From contig JAFYZH010000092.1 of the NCBI GenBank assembly GCA_017548765.1, forward strand, positions 26,891 to 90,890: a stretch of 64,000 nt of DNA. Reading direction: 5' to 3'. Position numbers and translations under genes: made by a program. Position 1 is the first letter of the stretch, and each line of letters opens with the position of its first letter. The notes below the pieces were generated by a model. It searched no databases, was not told the DNA's origin, and was given only the letters and a program-made list of their open reading frames with translations. This document shows, piece by piece, positions 43,001 through 49,843 of this stretch. The stretch is from Lachnospiraceae bacterium. GTDB taxonomy: Bacteria > Bacillota > Clostridia > Lachnospirales > Lachnospiraceae.

Positions 43001-43765
43001 ACGCTCATAAGTCTCCTGCATCGGCTTCTTATAATCGCCATCCAGGAAGGTAACATTCTTAAGTTCGGTATTGAAAGTCGTATGGCGGCAGTGATCCGAC
43101 CAGTACGTATCCAGAACGCGGATCTCCGTCATGGAAGGATCGCGCTTCTCCTCATTTGCAAAATAGTTTTGGATATGCTTGAAATCCTTAAAGGTCATCG
43201 CAAGGCCCAGGGAAGCATACAATGTATTCAGATCGGTGTCGTTCATGGAGCAGAAGCCGTCAAAAATGATGACATCCGCGGGATCGTCAAACTTCGTGAT
43301 CAATGTCTGCGGCTTCTCGAGCGGGATCTCTTTTGAATCCACAGGATTGATGCAGTGATGTTTGATCTTATCGAACTCTTCGTCGGTGATCTTACCGGAG
43401 ATCACATAGGTGGTCGCCGAACGGATGATCGGCTCCTCATCTTCTTTCAAGAGCTTCACACACTGCTCAGCAGAGTCGGCGCGCTGGTCGAACTGACCGG
43501 GCAGGGACTGTACCGTAAAGATGCGGTCAGCGTCATCGTGCGGGAAATTCTCCTCATAGTATGTGTCGACCGGCGGTTCGGAAAATACAGTCGTCAGCGC
43601 TTTCTTATAGACTGCATCCGACAGATTCTCGATGTCATAGCAGATCAGGACCCGAACACCCGTGACACCGGCGATATTCAGATAACTTCCGATCTCCTCC
43701 TGCAATTCCTTTGCCGCAACGGCGAAAGGTGTTTTTTTCTCGGCATAAACTCTTTTTACACTCAT
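40004..43765 (-). CDS. purL: Phosphoribosylformylglycinamidine synthase, fused single-chain form
   Basis: The fourth step of purine synthesis, FGAR to FGAM, using glutamine and ATP. It has 1253 residues, with the glutaminase (PurQ) part fused at the C-terminus. I start at the ATG at 43765 (MSVKRVYAEKK), with GGAGG just upstream; the frame opens 14 residues earlier. The synthase has NETHNHPTEIEPFGGAATCLGG and LLGGRTGRDGCGGATGSS-type sequences; the glutaminase has FPGGFSAGDEPEGSAKF, the nucleophile in LGICNGFQALIKLG, and NPASHGEGRFV. The length and fusion are typical of Clostridia and Proteobacteria. It starts the run into the lipid genes. Confidence 0.97.
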   Translation of the reverse strand: MSVKRVYAEKKTPFAVAAKELQEEIGSYLNIAGVTGVRVLICYDIENLSDAVYKKALTTVFSEPPVDTYYEENFPHDDADRIFTVQSLPGQFDQRADSAEQCVKLLKEDEEPIIRSATTYVISGKITDEEFDKIKHHCINPVDSKEIPLEKPQTLITKFDDPADVIIFDGFCSMNDTDLNTLYASLGLAMTFKDFKHIQNYFANEEKRDPSMTEIRVLDTYWSDHCRHTTFNTELKNVTFLDGDYKKPMQETYERYVKDHKEIFAGRNDKFVCLMDLALMAMRRLKKEGKLDDQEESDEINACSIVVPVTIDGVTEEWLVNFKNETHNHPTEIEPFGGAATCLGGAIRDPLSGRTYVYQAMRITGAADPTKPLDQTLKGKLPQKKLVRGAAHGYSSYGNQIGLATGYVKEIYHPNYVAKRMEIGAVMGAAPRSAVVRLTSDPGDIIVLLGGRTGRDGCGGATGSSKAHNEASIDTCGAEVQKGNAPTERKLQRLFRRPEVSHLIKKCNDFGAGGVSVAIGELADGLLINLDRVPKKYAGLDGTEIAISESQERMAVVVDPKDLDAFLAYAAEENLEATTVATVTKEPRLVMQWRGKTIVDLSRAFLDTNGAHQEADVVVSVPSAKDTYFTDVPVNDVEEKWSSMLSDLNVCSQKGLVEMFDGSIGAGSVFMPYGGKYQLTETQAMVAKLPVLKGKTDTVTMMAYGFDPYLSSWSPYHGAIYAVVDSIAKIVANGGDYSKIRMTYQEYFRRMTEDPKGWGEPFSALLGAYDAQLGFGLPSIGGKDSMSGTFNDISVPPTLVSFAVDVASDKTIISPEFKKPGHKLVAVHIHKNEYDLPDYEQIKATYAAVFKAIENKAFVSAYALGANGYAEAVSKMGFGNKLGADLFARVIPVGRLFAPAYGDLILEAADDLSYATYLEGCDYEVVGEVIDKQDFIYGDCCIPMAQALECWKKPLEKVFPTRTAKHFDEVASNLYKAPSIYVCKNKVAKPTVFIPAFPGTNCEYDSMKAFERAGANVNIKVLRNLTAEDIRDSVDVYEKAIKEAQIVMFPGGFSAGDEPEGSAKFFATAFRNEKLKEAILDLINNRDGLMLGICNGFQALIKLGLVPYGTIAAQKDDSPTLTYNTIGRHISKMVYTKVVSNKSPWLAKAQLGGVYCNPASHGEGRFVANEEWIRKLFANGQVATQYTDPEGNASTDEEWNVNGSYACIEGITSEDGRILGKMAHSERRGASVAINIYGDQDMKIFESGVEYFR

Positions 43766-43798
43766 GAACAACCTCCGGTTTATTTGCATTTCAATAGA

Positions 43799-43816
43799 TG
43801 CGGCCATGAAGCCGCA
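43799..43816 (-). other. Hairpin in the purL leader
   Basis: TGCGGC (43799-43804) and GCCGCA (43811-43816) form a 6-bp stem with a 6-base loop in the leader, about 35 bases before the start codon. No T-run or known riboswitch follows. Confidence 0.4.
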
Positions 43817-43826
43817 CTCCTAAACC

Positions 43827-43855
43827 ATTTTAGCACTTAGGCTACCAAATTTCAA
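43827..43855 (-). promoter_or_regulatory. purL promoter
   Basis: On the minus strand, TTGAAA (43850-43855), 17 bases, TAAAAT (43827-43832). The purL start is about 60 bases downstream. It also would drive the lipid genes that follow with short gaps. Confidence 0.72.
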
Positions 43856-43879
43856 CTGCATGTTACTTAATTGTAATAA

Positions 43880-43917
43880 AAACGTAAAAGGCGGCATACG
43901 ACAATGCGTATACCGCC
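43880..43917 (-). terminator. mscL terminator
   Basis: On the minus strand, GGCGGTATACG (43907-43917) pairs with CGTATGCCGCC (43890-43900) around a 6-base loop, followed by TTTT. It lies 32 bases after the mscL stop. Confidence 0.8.
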
Positions 43918-43948
43918 TCTTTCTCTATGTTTCGATCAAAGATCGAAT

Positions 43949-44347
43949 TTATTCAGCCTTAGGCAACTCAGATGTGCAATTCGGGCAACGGGTTGCTTCG
44001 ATCGCGATCTCGGTGATGCAGAACGGGCACTTCTTTGTTGTAGCAGGACCCTCTTCCTTCTTCTTACGCATCTTATTCATAGCCTTGATGATCAAGAACA
44101 ATACGAACGCGATAAGAACGAAGTCGATGATCGCCTGCAACAGAGCGCCGTAGTTGAATACGGTATTTTTGATCGAGAAGGACAGATCCGAAACAGCACT
44201 TCCGCCAGCAATCACACCGATCAACGGCATCAGGATGTTTGCAACCAGCGCATTAACGATCGCGGTGAATGCTCCGCCGATGATGATACCAACGGCCATA
44301 TCCATAACATTACCCTTGGAGATGAACTCCTTAAACTCTTTTATCAT
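43949..44347 (-). CDS. mscL: Large-conductance mechanosensitive channel with C-terminal zinc ribbon
   Basis: Opens under membrane tension to release solutes in osmotic downshock. It has 132 residues. The N-terminal amphipathic helix and first pore helix (IKEFKEFISKGNVMDMAVGIIIGGAF, in the family two parts: FKEFISKGNVMDMAVG and IIIGGAF) are well kept, and a second membrane helix follows near 70-90. The C-terminal cytoplasmic helix is replaced by a ribbon with CPFC and CPNC near 108-124, likely to bind zinc. A single gene with its own promoter and terminator. Confidence 0.95.
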   Translation of the reverse strand: MIKEFKEFISKGNVMDMAVGIIIGGAFTAIVNALVANILMPLIGVIAGGSAVSDLSFSIKNTVFNYGALLQAIIDFVLIAFVLFLIIKAMNKMRKKKEEGPATTKKCPFCITEIAIEATRCPNCTSELPKAE

Positions 44348-44403
44348 TTTCCACCTGACCTTTCTGCTTTTTTAAAAAAAGCATTTTGTTGTATGATAGC
44401 TTC

Positions 44404-44432
44404 ATCATATCACAACCGCTTTCGAACTTCAA
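44404..44432 (-). promoter_or_regulatory. mscL promoter
   Basis: On the minus strand, TTGAAG (44427-44432), 17 bases, TATGAT (44404-44409). The mscL start at 44347 is about 57 bases downstream. Confidence 0.65.
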
Positions 44433-44497
44433 TACACTTTTCTGAAAAAGCATGTACAAATCTTGTTTCTTTTTCCAAACTGTCGAGCGATATTCAC

Positions 44498-44526
44498 TTG
44501 CAAGCATCCGCCTGAAATGCTAAAAT
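44498..44526 (+). promoter_or_regulatory. Promoter of the acyltransferase gene
   Basis: TTGCAA (44498-44503), 17 bases, TAAAAT (44521-44526). The start at 44560 is about 34 bases downstream, with GGAGG just before it. Confidence 0.65.
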
Positions 44527-44559
44527 ACCTATAGTCTTGTTATCCAATCGGAGGTTGAC

Positions 44560-45720
44560 ATGAAAAGGAATTTTAATCTGGACTTATTGCGAAGTTTCGC
44601 CTTTCTGATGATCTTTGTATTCCATTTCAATCTGATGCTTGAGGCCGACCATATCGATACGACGATACCTCTATTTGTGCGTGCCGAAAGCTGGACCCTC
44701 GGCTCATTGGGCGTCGGTATCTTTTTGATGCTGTCCGGTTATGTGCTGAAGAACAGTTTCGAGCGCTCGGGAGAAAAGATCTCCACCTTCTATAAGAAGC
44801 GTTTGTTGGCGATCTTCCCGCTCTTCTATGCCAGCTACTTCGTAGTCTATCTTTGGATCGATCTTCCTGCGGGAAATATACTCTCTAAATATCATTTCTG
44901 GTCCCTCTTAGGCTTCGATGGTTTTCTGTCCATGCGTGGTTTCAACACCTGTTATCGTATCGGAGAATGGTACCTCGGCGTGATCCTGATCTACTATTTC
45001 CTGTTTCCTTTCCTGTACAAGGCAGTGAAGAAAGCGCCTCTGCTCTTCGGTCTGAGTCTGATGGTGATCCATTTCCTGTTCGTGTATAACTATGAAACTC
45101 TCGCATCCGTTATATCCGATATTTTCAAGCATCCGCTTCTGCCGGAAGAACTGTCAGCGTCCGCTTTGGTCCTGCTCCCGCAATTCGTGGTCGGTATTTA
45201 CTTTGCTTTCTATGTCAAAAAGTGCCATCCTGCTCTCTTGCTCGGGGCCGCATTCGTCATAGGCACTCTTTCGTTCTATGATTTTCCGGCAAGTCTGCTT
45301 CCCGAAGGCACTTTCAAAGGTAGTTGGATCTATGGCAACCTTACCAGTGTAGTCGCCGTATTTATGATCTTTGCCTACACGTTTAACAAGAAGAAGCAAG
45401 AAGAAAGCAAAGCCGCACGGATCCCGATCCTGAGCGGTATCGTTGGCACCATATCGAAGTACTCGTTTACGATGTTTCTGGTCCACCACATTCTCCAGGA
45501 CCGTCTCTTTACCAACCTGAGCGCCAGAGGTTGTATAAGGCCATGCTTATCCATCCCTCTGTACTTCTTTTATTTTTTCTTCGCTCTGATCCTGACATTT
45601 CTGCTCTCCTGCCTGATACAGAACGGAACCGAAACGATCATGAAGAACCTGCGGAACCGTTTTTCAAAGAAAGATCCGAAGGACCCGACGGGCAATGCTC
45701 AAACATCGATTAACACATAA
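44560..45720 (+). CDS. Acyltransferase-3 family membrane protein
   Basis: A 386-residue integral membrane protein with about ten segments. It has the family start (FNLDLLRSFAFLMIFVFHFN, with His near residue 21) and the SLGVGIFLMLSGYVL segment near 49-64, followed by YKKRLLAIFPLFY. Members move acetyl or other acyl groups onto sugars of the wall or surface glycans. The acceptor is unknown. It is followed on the same strand by a GH26-like gene with its own promoter. Confidence 0.9.
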   Translation: MKRNFNLDLLRSFAFLMIFVFHFNLMLEADHIDTTIPLFVRAESWTLGSLGVGIFLMLSGYVLKNSFERSGEKISTFYKKRLLAIFPLFYASYFVVYLWIDLPAGNILSKYHFWSLLGFDGFLSMRGFNTCYRIGEWYLGVILIYYFLFPFLYKAVKKAPLLFGLSLMVIHFLFVYNYETLASVISDIFKHPLLPEELSASALVLLPQFVVGIYFAFYVKKCHPALLLGAAFVIGTLSFYDFPASLLPEGTFKGSWIYGNLTSVVAVFMIFAYTFNKKKQEESKAARIPILSGIVGTISKYSFTMFLVHHILQDRLFTNLSARGCIRPCLSIPLYFFYFFFALILTFLLSCLIQNGTETIMKNLRNRFSKKDPKDPTGNAQTSINT

Positions 45721-45738
45721 ACACATTCAGAAAATACA

Positions 45739-45767
45739 TTTACCCATATCCTCCCCGATGGTATACT
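45739..45767 (+). promoter_or_regulatory. Promoter of the GH26-like gene
   Basis: TTTACC (45739-45744), 17 bases, TATACT (45762-45767). The -10 box lies between the arms of the inverted repeat 45750-45788. Confidence 0.55.
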
Positions 45768-45788
45768 TTAGGAAAATCATCGGGGAGG
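45750..45788. repeat. 11-bp perfect inverted repeat around the -10 box and RBS of the GH26-like gene
   Basis: CCTCCCCGATG (45750-45760) and CATCGGGGAGG (45778-45788) are exact reverse complements, 17 bases apart. The right arm contains the ribosome site of the gene at 45798 and is followed by CTTCTTTTT. It could be an operator at the promoter, a terminator of the acyltransferase gene, or an RBS-blocking hairpin in read-through RNA. Confidence 0.75.
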
Positions 45789-45797
45789 CTTCTTTTT

Positions 45798-47273
45798 ATG
45801 GAATCCACTAAAGCATATAAAGTTCATTTAGGTCCTGCGTCCTGCGCGGTAGATCTCGGAGACGGCAGCGAGCGCGGTCCTTACGTCGACCAGGATTATA
45901 TCCTGCAAAAACTCGGACGTCCGCACCGTGCGATCAATTTGATGTACTGCTACTATCCGCTCGACGACGGATTTCCCGGCAGAGCCAGTGTCGTGCATGC
46001 AAATCCCAACGTTTCGTTTGCATGGGACTATCCTTATGACGATTACTTTACCTATAAAGGTGGCCTCATCGGGGATAAGGACGATGAACCGTTTACCTAT
46101 ATGCGTGACATCCGCCGCCATGGCCAGGATGTCCTGCTGACATTGACCATCGATCCGCACGTAAGCGACGAGCATCTCATCGCGATCGCAAAAGACCTTA
46201 CGACCTTCGGACGTATCTTCCTGCGAATCAATCATGAGGCGACCGGGAACTGGTTCTCGTTCAACCGCCGTTGCACCTATCAGGAGGTCGCTGATTTCTA
46301 CGTGCGTTTTCATAAGATCATAAAGAAGTACGCGCCCAATGTATCCACGATCCTCTGCATCGGCGGCATCGAGAACCCGAAAAGTGAAGAGATCGTTATG
46401 GAAAAGGAATTCGCGGAAGCCGTTCGTGCCACGGATATCTGGTCCGTAGACAAATACATGGCTCTGCACTGGGGCTGGCCTTACGATATCGCCGAGCCCG
46501 GCGGTAAGTCTCACAAGCGTGAAAGCGCCGGCGAGATCTACGATATGACAAAACGCAGTTATGAACGTTTCAAATACCTGTGCAATGGCGTTGAAAAGCC
46601 CATGGTCATGAGCGAATGCAACGCAGACGGGGATGTGACCGGCCCTTATGAGCAGGTCGATATGATCCGTAATTTCTGCAGATACATTAAGGAGGATCCG
46701 GTCCGCTGGTTCTCCGGTTTCACCTTCTACCAGTTCCGTGACGACGGCAGGTTAGGCCTCGAGATCTCCGATCCGAATAATGCTTCCGTCGGCGTGGAAC
46801 AGCCCGTTCTGGCTGCTTATAAGCAGATCATTTCGGATCCCTTCTTCTCTCCTTCCATGAAGGTTCGTGAAGAAGCCGCATTTCCCGCTAAGCTTCGCTG
46901 GGGCGGCTCGGAAGACTCCGAAGGCATCAGCATCCCTCTCAATTTCGACAGTGATCCGCACTTCGCAGAAGTTTACTTCGACGAAGAACTGGCACCGTTG
47001 AACCTGATGATGGAGATCCACGGGAAATGGTTCTACAAGGCGCCGGGTACCAAATGTGTCGACCTCATGCCCGCCTTCTTTGAAAACCGTCTCATCGGAC
47101 CGTGCGTGATCCATTTGAACATCTTCGCTCCGCCTGCAAGCGGGGAGAACGATCCGGCTCAGGGTTGCGACTGGCAGTTGAATTATTATACGACCATCCC
47201 GAAACTTCCTACAGTGCGCATTCGCTTTGCGCCCATCATGGAAGCTAAGCCCGAACATTTTCGCGGAAAATGA
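45798..47273 (+). CDS. GH26-like glycoside hydrolase, cytosolic
   Basis: A 491-residue protein without a signal peptide. The region from 90 to 350 looks like a TIM-barrel hydrolase near family GH26 (beta-mannanase group). The acid/base Glu would be in FLRINHEATGNWF near residues 147-159, and the nucleophile Glu in PMVMSECNADG near 270-280. The C-terminal 130 residues form a separate beta-rich part (HFAEVYFDEELAP and later). The substrate cannot be told; lack of a signal suggests work on imported oligosaccharides. It ends just before the ssrA promoter. Confidence 0.72.
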   Translation: MESTKAYKVHLGPASCAVDLGDGSERGPYVDQDYILQKLGRPHRAINLMYCYYPLDDGFPGRASVVHANPNVSFAWDYPYDDYFTYKGGLIGDKDDEPFTYMRDIRRHGQDVLLTLTIDPHVSDEHLIAIAKDLTTFGRIFLRINHEATGNWFSFNRRCTYQEVADFYVRFHKIIKKYAPNVSTILCIGGIENPKSEEIVMEKEFAEAVRATDIWSVDKYMALHWGWPYDIAEPGGKSHKRESAGEIYDMTKRSYERFKYLCNGVEKPMVMSECNADGDVTGPYEQVDMIRNFCRYIKEDPVRWFSGFTFYQFRDDGRLGLEISDPNNASVGVEQPVLAAYKQIISDPFFSPSMKVREEAAFPAKLRWGGSEDSEGISIPLNFDSDPHFAEVYFDEELAPLNLMMEIHGKWFYKAPGTKCVDLMPAFFENRLIGPCVIHLNIFAPPASGENDPAQGCDWQLNYYTTIPKLPTVRIRFAPIMEAKPEHFRGK

Positions 47274-47283
47274 TGCTTATGCA

Positions 47284-47312
47284 TTGACATTTACCGCAAA
47301 ATCGGGTATACT
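47284..47312 (+). promoter_or_regulatory. ssrA promoter
   Basis: A consensus TTGACA (47284-47289), 17 bases, TATACT (47307-47312). The predicted tmRNA 5' end is at 47358, so a leader of about 38 bases would be removed by processing. Confidence 0.82.
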
Positions 47313-47357
47313 CCGTTTCGAGAAAGCATCTTTTGCATAAACCTTTCACCTTACAAC

Positions 47358-47703
47358 GGGGTTGTACTGGTTTCGACGGGGATTTTGCAATCGTGACAGC
47401 CATCTGCAGACCGTGACTGCATATCAAAACGGAAAACTTAAATACAAACGCAGAAGATAATAATTTTGCTTTCGCTGCCTAATCGCAGCTGTCGGCCGTA
47501 AGTCCCGCATCGCTTACGAACCGGCATCGACTTGATGCGCCACTCCTGCCCTTAAGCTTTGCGGGGCCGGAACATTGATGAAGCTACCTTTTATGTGCGC
47601 CTGTCCTTCTGTGCATGTAGGAGGGAAATCTAAAGAATGACTGTGATGGGAGAAATTGCGATGAATGGGTTTTCGGACAGGGGTTCGATTCCCCTCAGCT
47701 CCA
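47358..47703 (+). ncRNA. ssrA: Transfer-messenger RNA
   Basis: Frees stalled ribosomes and tags the unfinished protein for proteolysis. The 5' end GGGGTTG (47358-47364) pairs with CAGCTCC (47696-47702) as the acceptor stem; the T-arm GGGTTCGATTCCC and the 5' TGGTTTCGACGGGG block are typical. The length is about 346 bases. CCA is not encoded. The tag frame ends at a TAA at 47480-47482 and codes for the C-terminal NAEDNNFAFAA; the resume codon is either AAC at 47447 or the ACA before it. Confidence 0.96.
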
Positions 47704-47719
47704 TTTCAATGGACACGTA

Positions 47720-47757
47720 AAGAAGCGCCCGCAGGCGGATGCCTGCGGGCGCTTCTT
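47720..47757 (+). terminator. ssrA terminator
   Basis: A perfect 17-bp stem (47720-47736 with 47741-47757) with a GGAT loop. It ends six bases before the stop of the convergent EAL gene. Few T follow on the plus strand (ATATATTT), while TTCTTTACG follows on the minus strand. Confidence 0.8.
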
Positions 47758-47763
47758 ATATAT

Positions 47764-49572
47764 TTACTTCTTGTTTAAAGCGATGATGCGCTCGGTCACT
47801 TCCTGAGAGATCTCGAGAAGCATGACCGATCTGGGTTTGGATGTACAGAAGCCCTGGATCAGGTCGACGTTCAGTTCGATCACGGTACGGAGTTCATCGT
47901 CCGTTTCGATACCTTCAGCGATGACCTTTATGCCATGCTGGCTCGCAAAACTTACGATATTGCTGACCAGATGCTGCTTCTTTGAATCCTTATCGATATC
48001 CACGACCAGTGAACGGTCGACTTTTATAAAGTCGGGCTGACAGCGAAGCAGGTTTGACTCGTTAGCATAACCGCTACCGAAGTCGTCCAAGGCAACCATC
48101 ATATTATGGGTACGATAACGTTTCCGGATGATCTCATCCATCTGATCGCTCAGGTCGAGTTCTTCCGTGATCTCAACAACGATACGATCCAGCATCGGCC
48201 CGTACTGTTCGATCAGCTGTTCGAAAAACTCATCTGGCACGTAACAGTCCGGTATACTGTTGATGAACATCTTCTTCGAGGAGAAAATGTCCTTATTCTC
48301 ATTCAGGATACGCATCGTATTGGAAAAAGTAAGGAGCTCGACTTCTCCGAGACGTCCTTCTTCCTTTGCGATTCCGATGATCTCGCTCGGTGTCATGGGA
48401 ACATCGGTACGAGGACGCATCAGCGCCTCAAATGCAAAGATCTCACCGTTATGCGCGCTGACGATCGGCTGGAACTGATAATCGAAAAGATTACCGTTGA
48501 TAATGCGGTTAAAGGTCTGCACACGCATGTACTTCTCTTCGCGCTCAGCGTAAACATCCTCCGAGAACTCTATGATGCGGTCCAGGCGCTGGGAAGTCGC
48601 TTCAAACAAAGCAAAGTCCGCTTTCGATACCAGTTCCGCATAGGTCTTGCCCTGCTCCGGAAAATGCGCGAAGCCACCGGCAAAAAGGAGCTTCGTATTA
48701 TTCAGTTCATTAAAACTCTCCAGATAACCGATGATCTCCTGGGAAAGCCCGACTGCCCGCTTGTATGCATCGATCGCATTCGAGTTGAAATAGTACAATG
48801 CAAAGCGCGTCTTCGATATACGGCCGCAGACAACGTTGTTGTTCTGCTCGTGGCGCTTGATCAGTTTTGACAGATGGTCCAGACCACCGACGATCTTCTC
48901 TTTCTGCTGTGTCGTAGCACGATCCACACCCAGGATCTCCAGTTCGGCATAGCCGCCGTAATCGGGATGTGAAACCATGATATCTTCGACACGCTTCACC
49001 ATAGCATCCTTCGAAAGGAGCTTCGTAGCCATATCGTAATAAGTAAAGGAGATCAACTCCGCCTTATTCGTGATCATGTCGGTCACATCGGATAAGATGT
49101 AGACCTGCATGCCTCGCTCGCGCTGATAACGGATCTGGATATATTTATCACGGTTTGAAACGCGGATCTTATAGATCTTCTCATCTTTATTCTCGACCGT
49201 CTCCGTGATCTTCCCGAGCAGGACTTCGAGCTGCTCTCGAGTCATCGTCTCACTCATCGGAACCCAGTCGTCCACCAGCATCTGGCTGTTACCGGAAACC
49301 AGCACCGTACGGAAGGCACTGACCCACGTAAAGATCGCAACGTCCGAGAAACACTCGCGCATGATATTCAGGTTCGTTTTATAGTAGTTATACAGTTTTT
49401 GAAGCTTATACAGTCGCCAGCAAAGCACGACCGCACAGACCAACGAAAGAAAAACGATGGTCTTGATCTCGAAAATGACTGCCATCGTCGCAAACAGGAC
49501 GATGCCCATCAGCCATATCATCATTTCCTCATACCAGTGATTAAACTCACGGTCCATATTGTTTTTACTCAT
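47764..49572 (-). CDS. Cyclic-di-GMP phosphodiesterase-like protein: degenerate GGDEF plus intact EAL
   Basis: A 602-residue membrane protein. Two hydrophobic segments lie near residues 17-51. A PAS-like region may lie near 75-165. The GGDEF-like domain (about 170-335) has RISKTRF at 251-257 instead of GGDEF and is probably not a cyclase. The EAL domain (about 355-600) keeps EAL (382-384), N438, E467, DDFGSGY (496-502), K517 and AEGIE (552-556), so it should hydrolyse c-di-GMP. The degenerate domain may bind GTP or act as a sensor. The gene stands alone between ssrA and the moxR cluster. Confidence 0.9.
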   Translation of the reverse strand: MSKNNMDREFNHWYEEMMIWLMGIVLFATMAVIFEIKTIVFLSLVCAVVLCWRLYKLQKLYNYYKTNLNIMRECFSDVAIFTWVSAFRTVLVSGNSQMLVDDWVPMSETMTREQLEVLLGKITETVENKDEKIYKIRVSNRDKYIQIRYQRERGMQVYILSDVTDMITNKAELISFTYYDMATKLLSKDAMVKRVEDIMVSHPDYGGYAELEILGVDRATTQQKEKIVGGLDHLSKLIKRHEQNNNVVCGRISKTRFALYYFNSNAIDAYKRAVGLSQEIIGYLESFNELNNTKLLFAGGFAHFPEQGKTYAELVSKADFALFEATSQRLDRIIEFSEDVYAEREEKYMRVQTFNRIINGNLFDYQFQPIVSAHNGEIFAFEALMRPRTDVPMTPSEIIGIAKEEGRLGEVELLTFSNTMRILNENKDIFSSKKMFINSIPDCYVPDEFFEQLIEQYGPMLDRIVVEITEELDLSDQMDEIIRKRYRTHNMMVALDDFGSGYANESNLLRCQPDFIKVDRSLVVDIDKDSKKQHLVSNIVSFASQHGIKVIAEGIETDDELRTVIELNVDLIQGFCTSKPRSVMLLEISQEVTERIIALNKK

Positions 49573-49653
49573 ATGCCCTCGATCTTTGGTTCCTTCCTTC
49601 TTCCCTCTTATCGCACAACTTCAAAGGCTGTTCCAACTCCAACCTTGTTTTTT

Positions 49654-49682
49654 ATATTAATACAACCATTGGGAAATGTCAA
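49654..49682 (-). promoter_or_regulatory. Promoter of the GGDEF/EAL gene
   Basis: On the minus strand, a consensus TTGACA (49677-49682), 17 bases, TAATAT (49654-49659). The start at 49572 is about 80 bases downstream. Confidence 0.65.
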
Positions 49683-49713
49683 TTTATTTGCCGTTTCTTC
49701 TCTTATTCGTTCC

Positions 49714-49742
49714 TTTACTTTCATAAGTGATTATGGTATAAT
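49714..49742 (+). promoter_or_regulatory. Promoter of the moxR-DUF58-transglutaminase operon
   Basis: TTTACT (49714-49719), 17 bases, TATAAT (49737-49742). The leader to the start at 49844 is about 95 bases and holds a stem: TTCGGGCG (49762-49769) with CGCCCGAA (49782-49789). Confidence 0.65.
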
Positions 49743-49843
49743 CGAAAGAAGTATTTGTGCCTTCGGGCGGTGTGCATTTTTCGCCCGAAAACGTGTGCGA
49801 TCCAGAGGCATAAATGCATATAATGGATTAAGGGAGTATACAC

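Noticed and set aside
40868-43336. An 822-codon open frame on the plus strand, antisense to purL
   Set aside because: It lies wholly inside purL, whose motifs are complete. The antisense frame stays open because the sense strand seldom uses the codons that give stops on the other strand. No ribosome site or family motif was seen.
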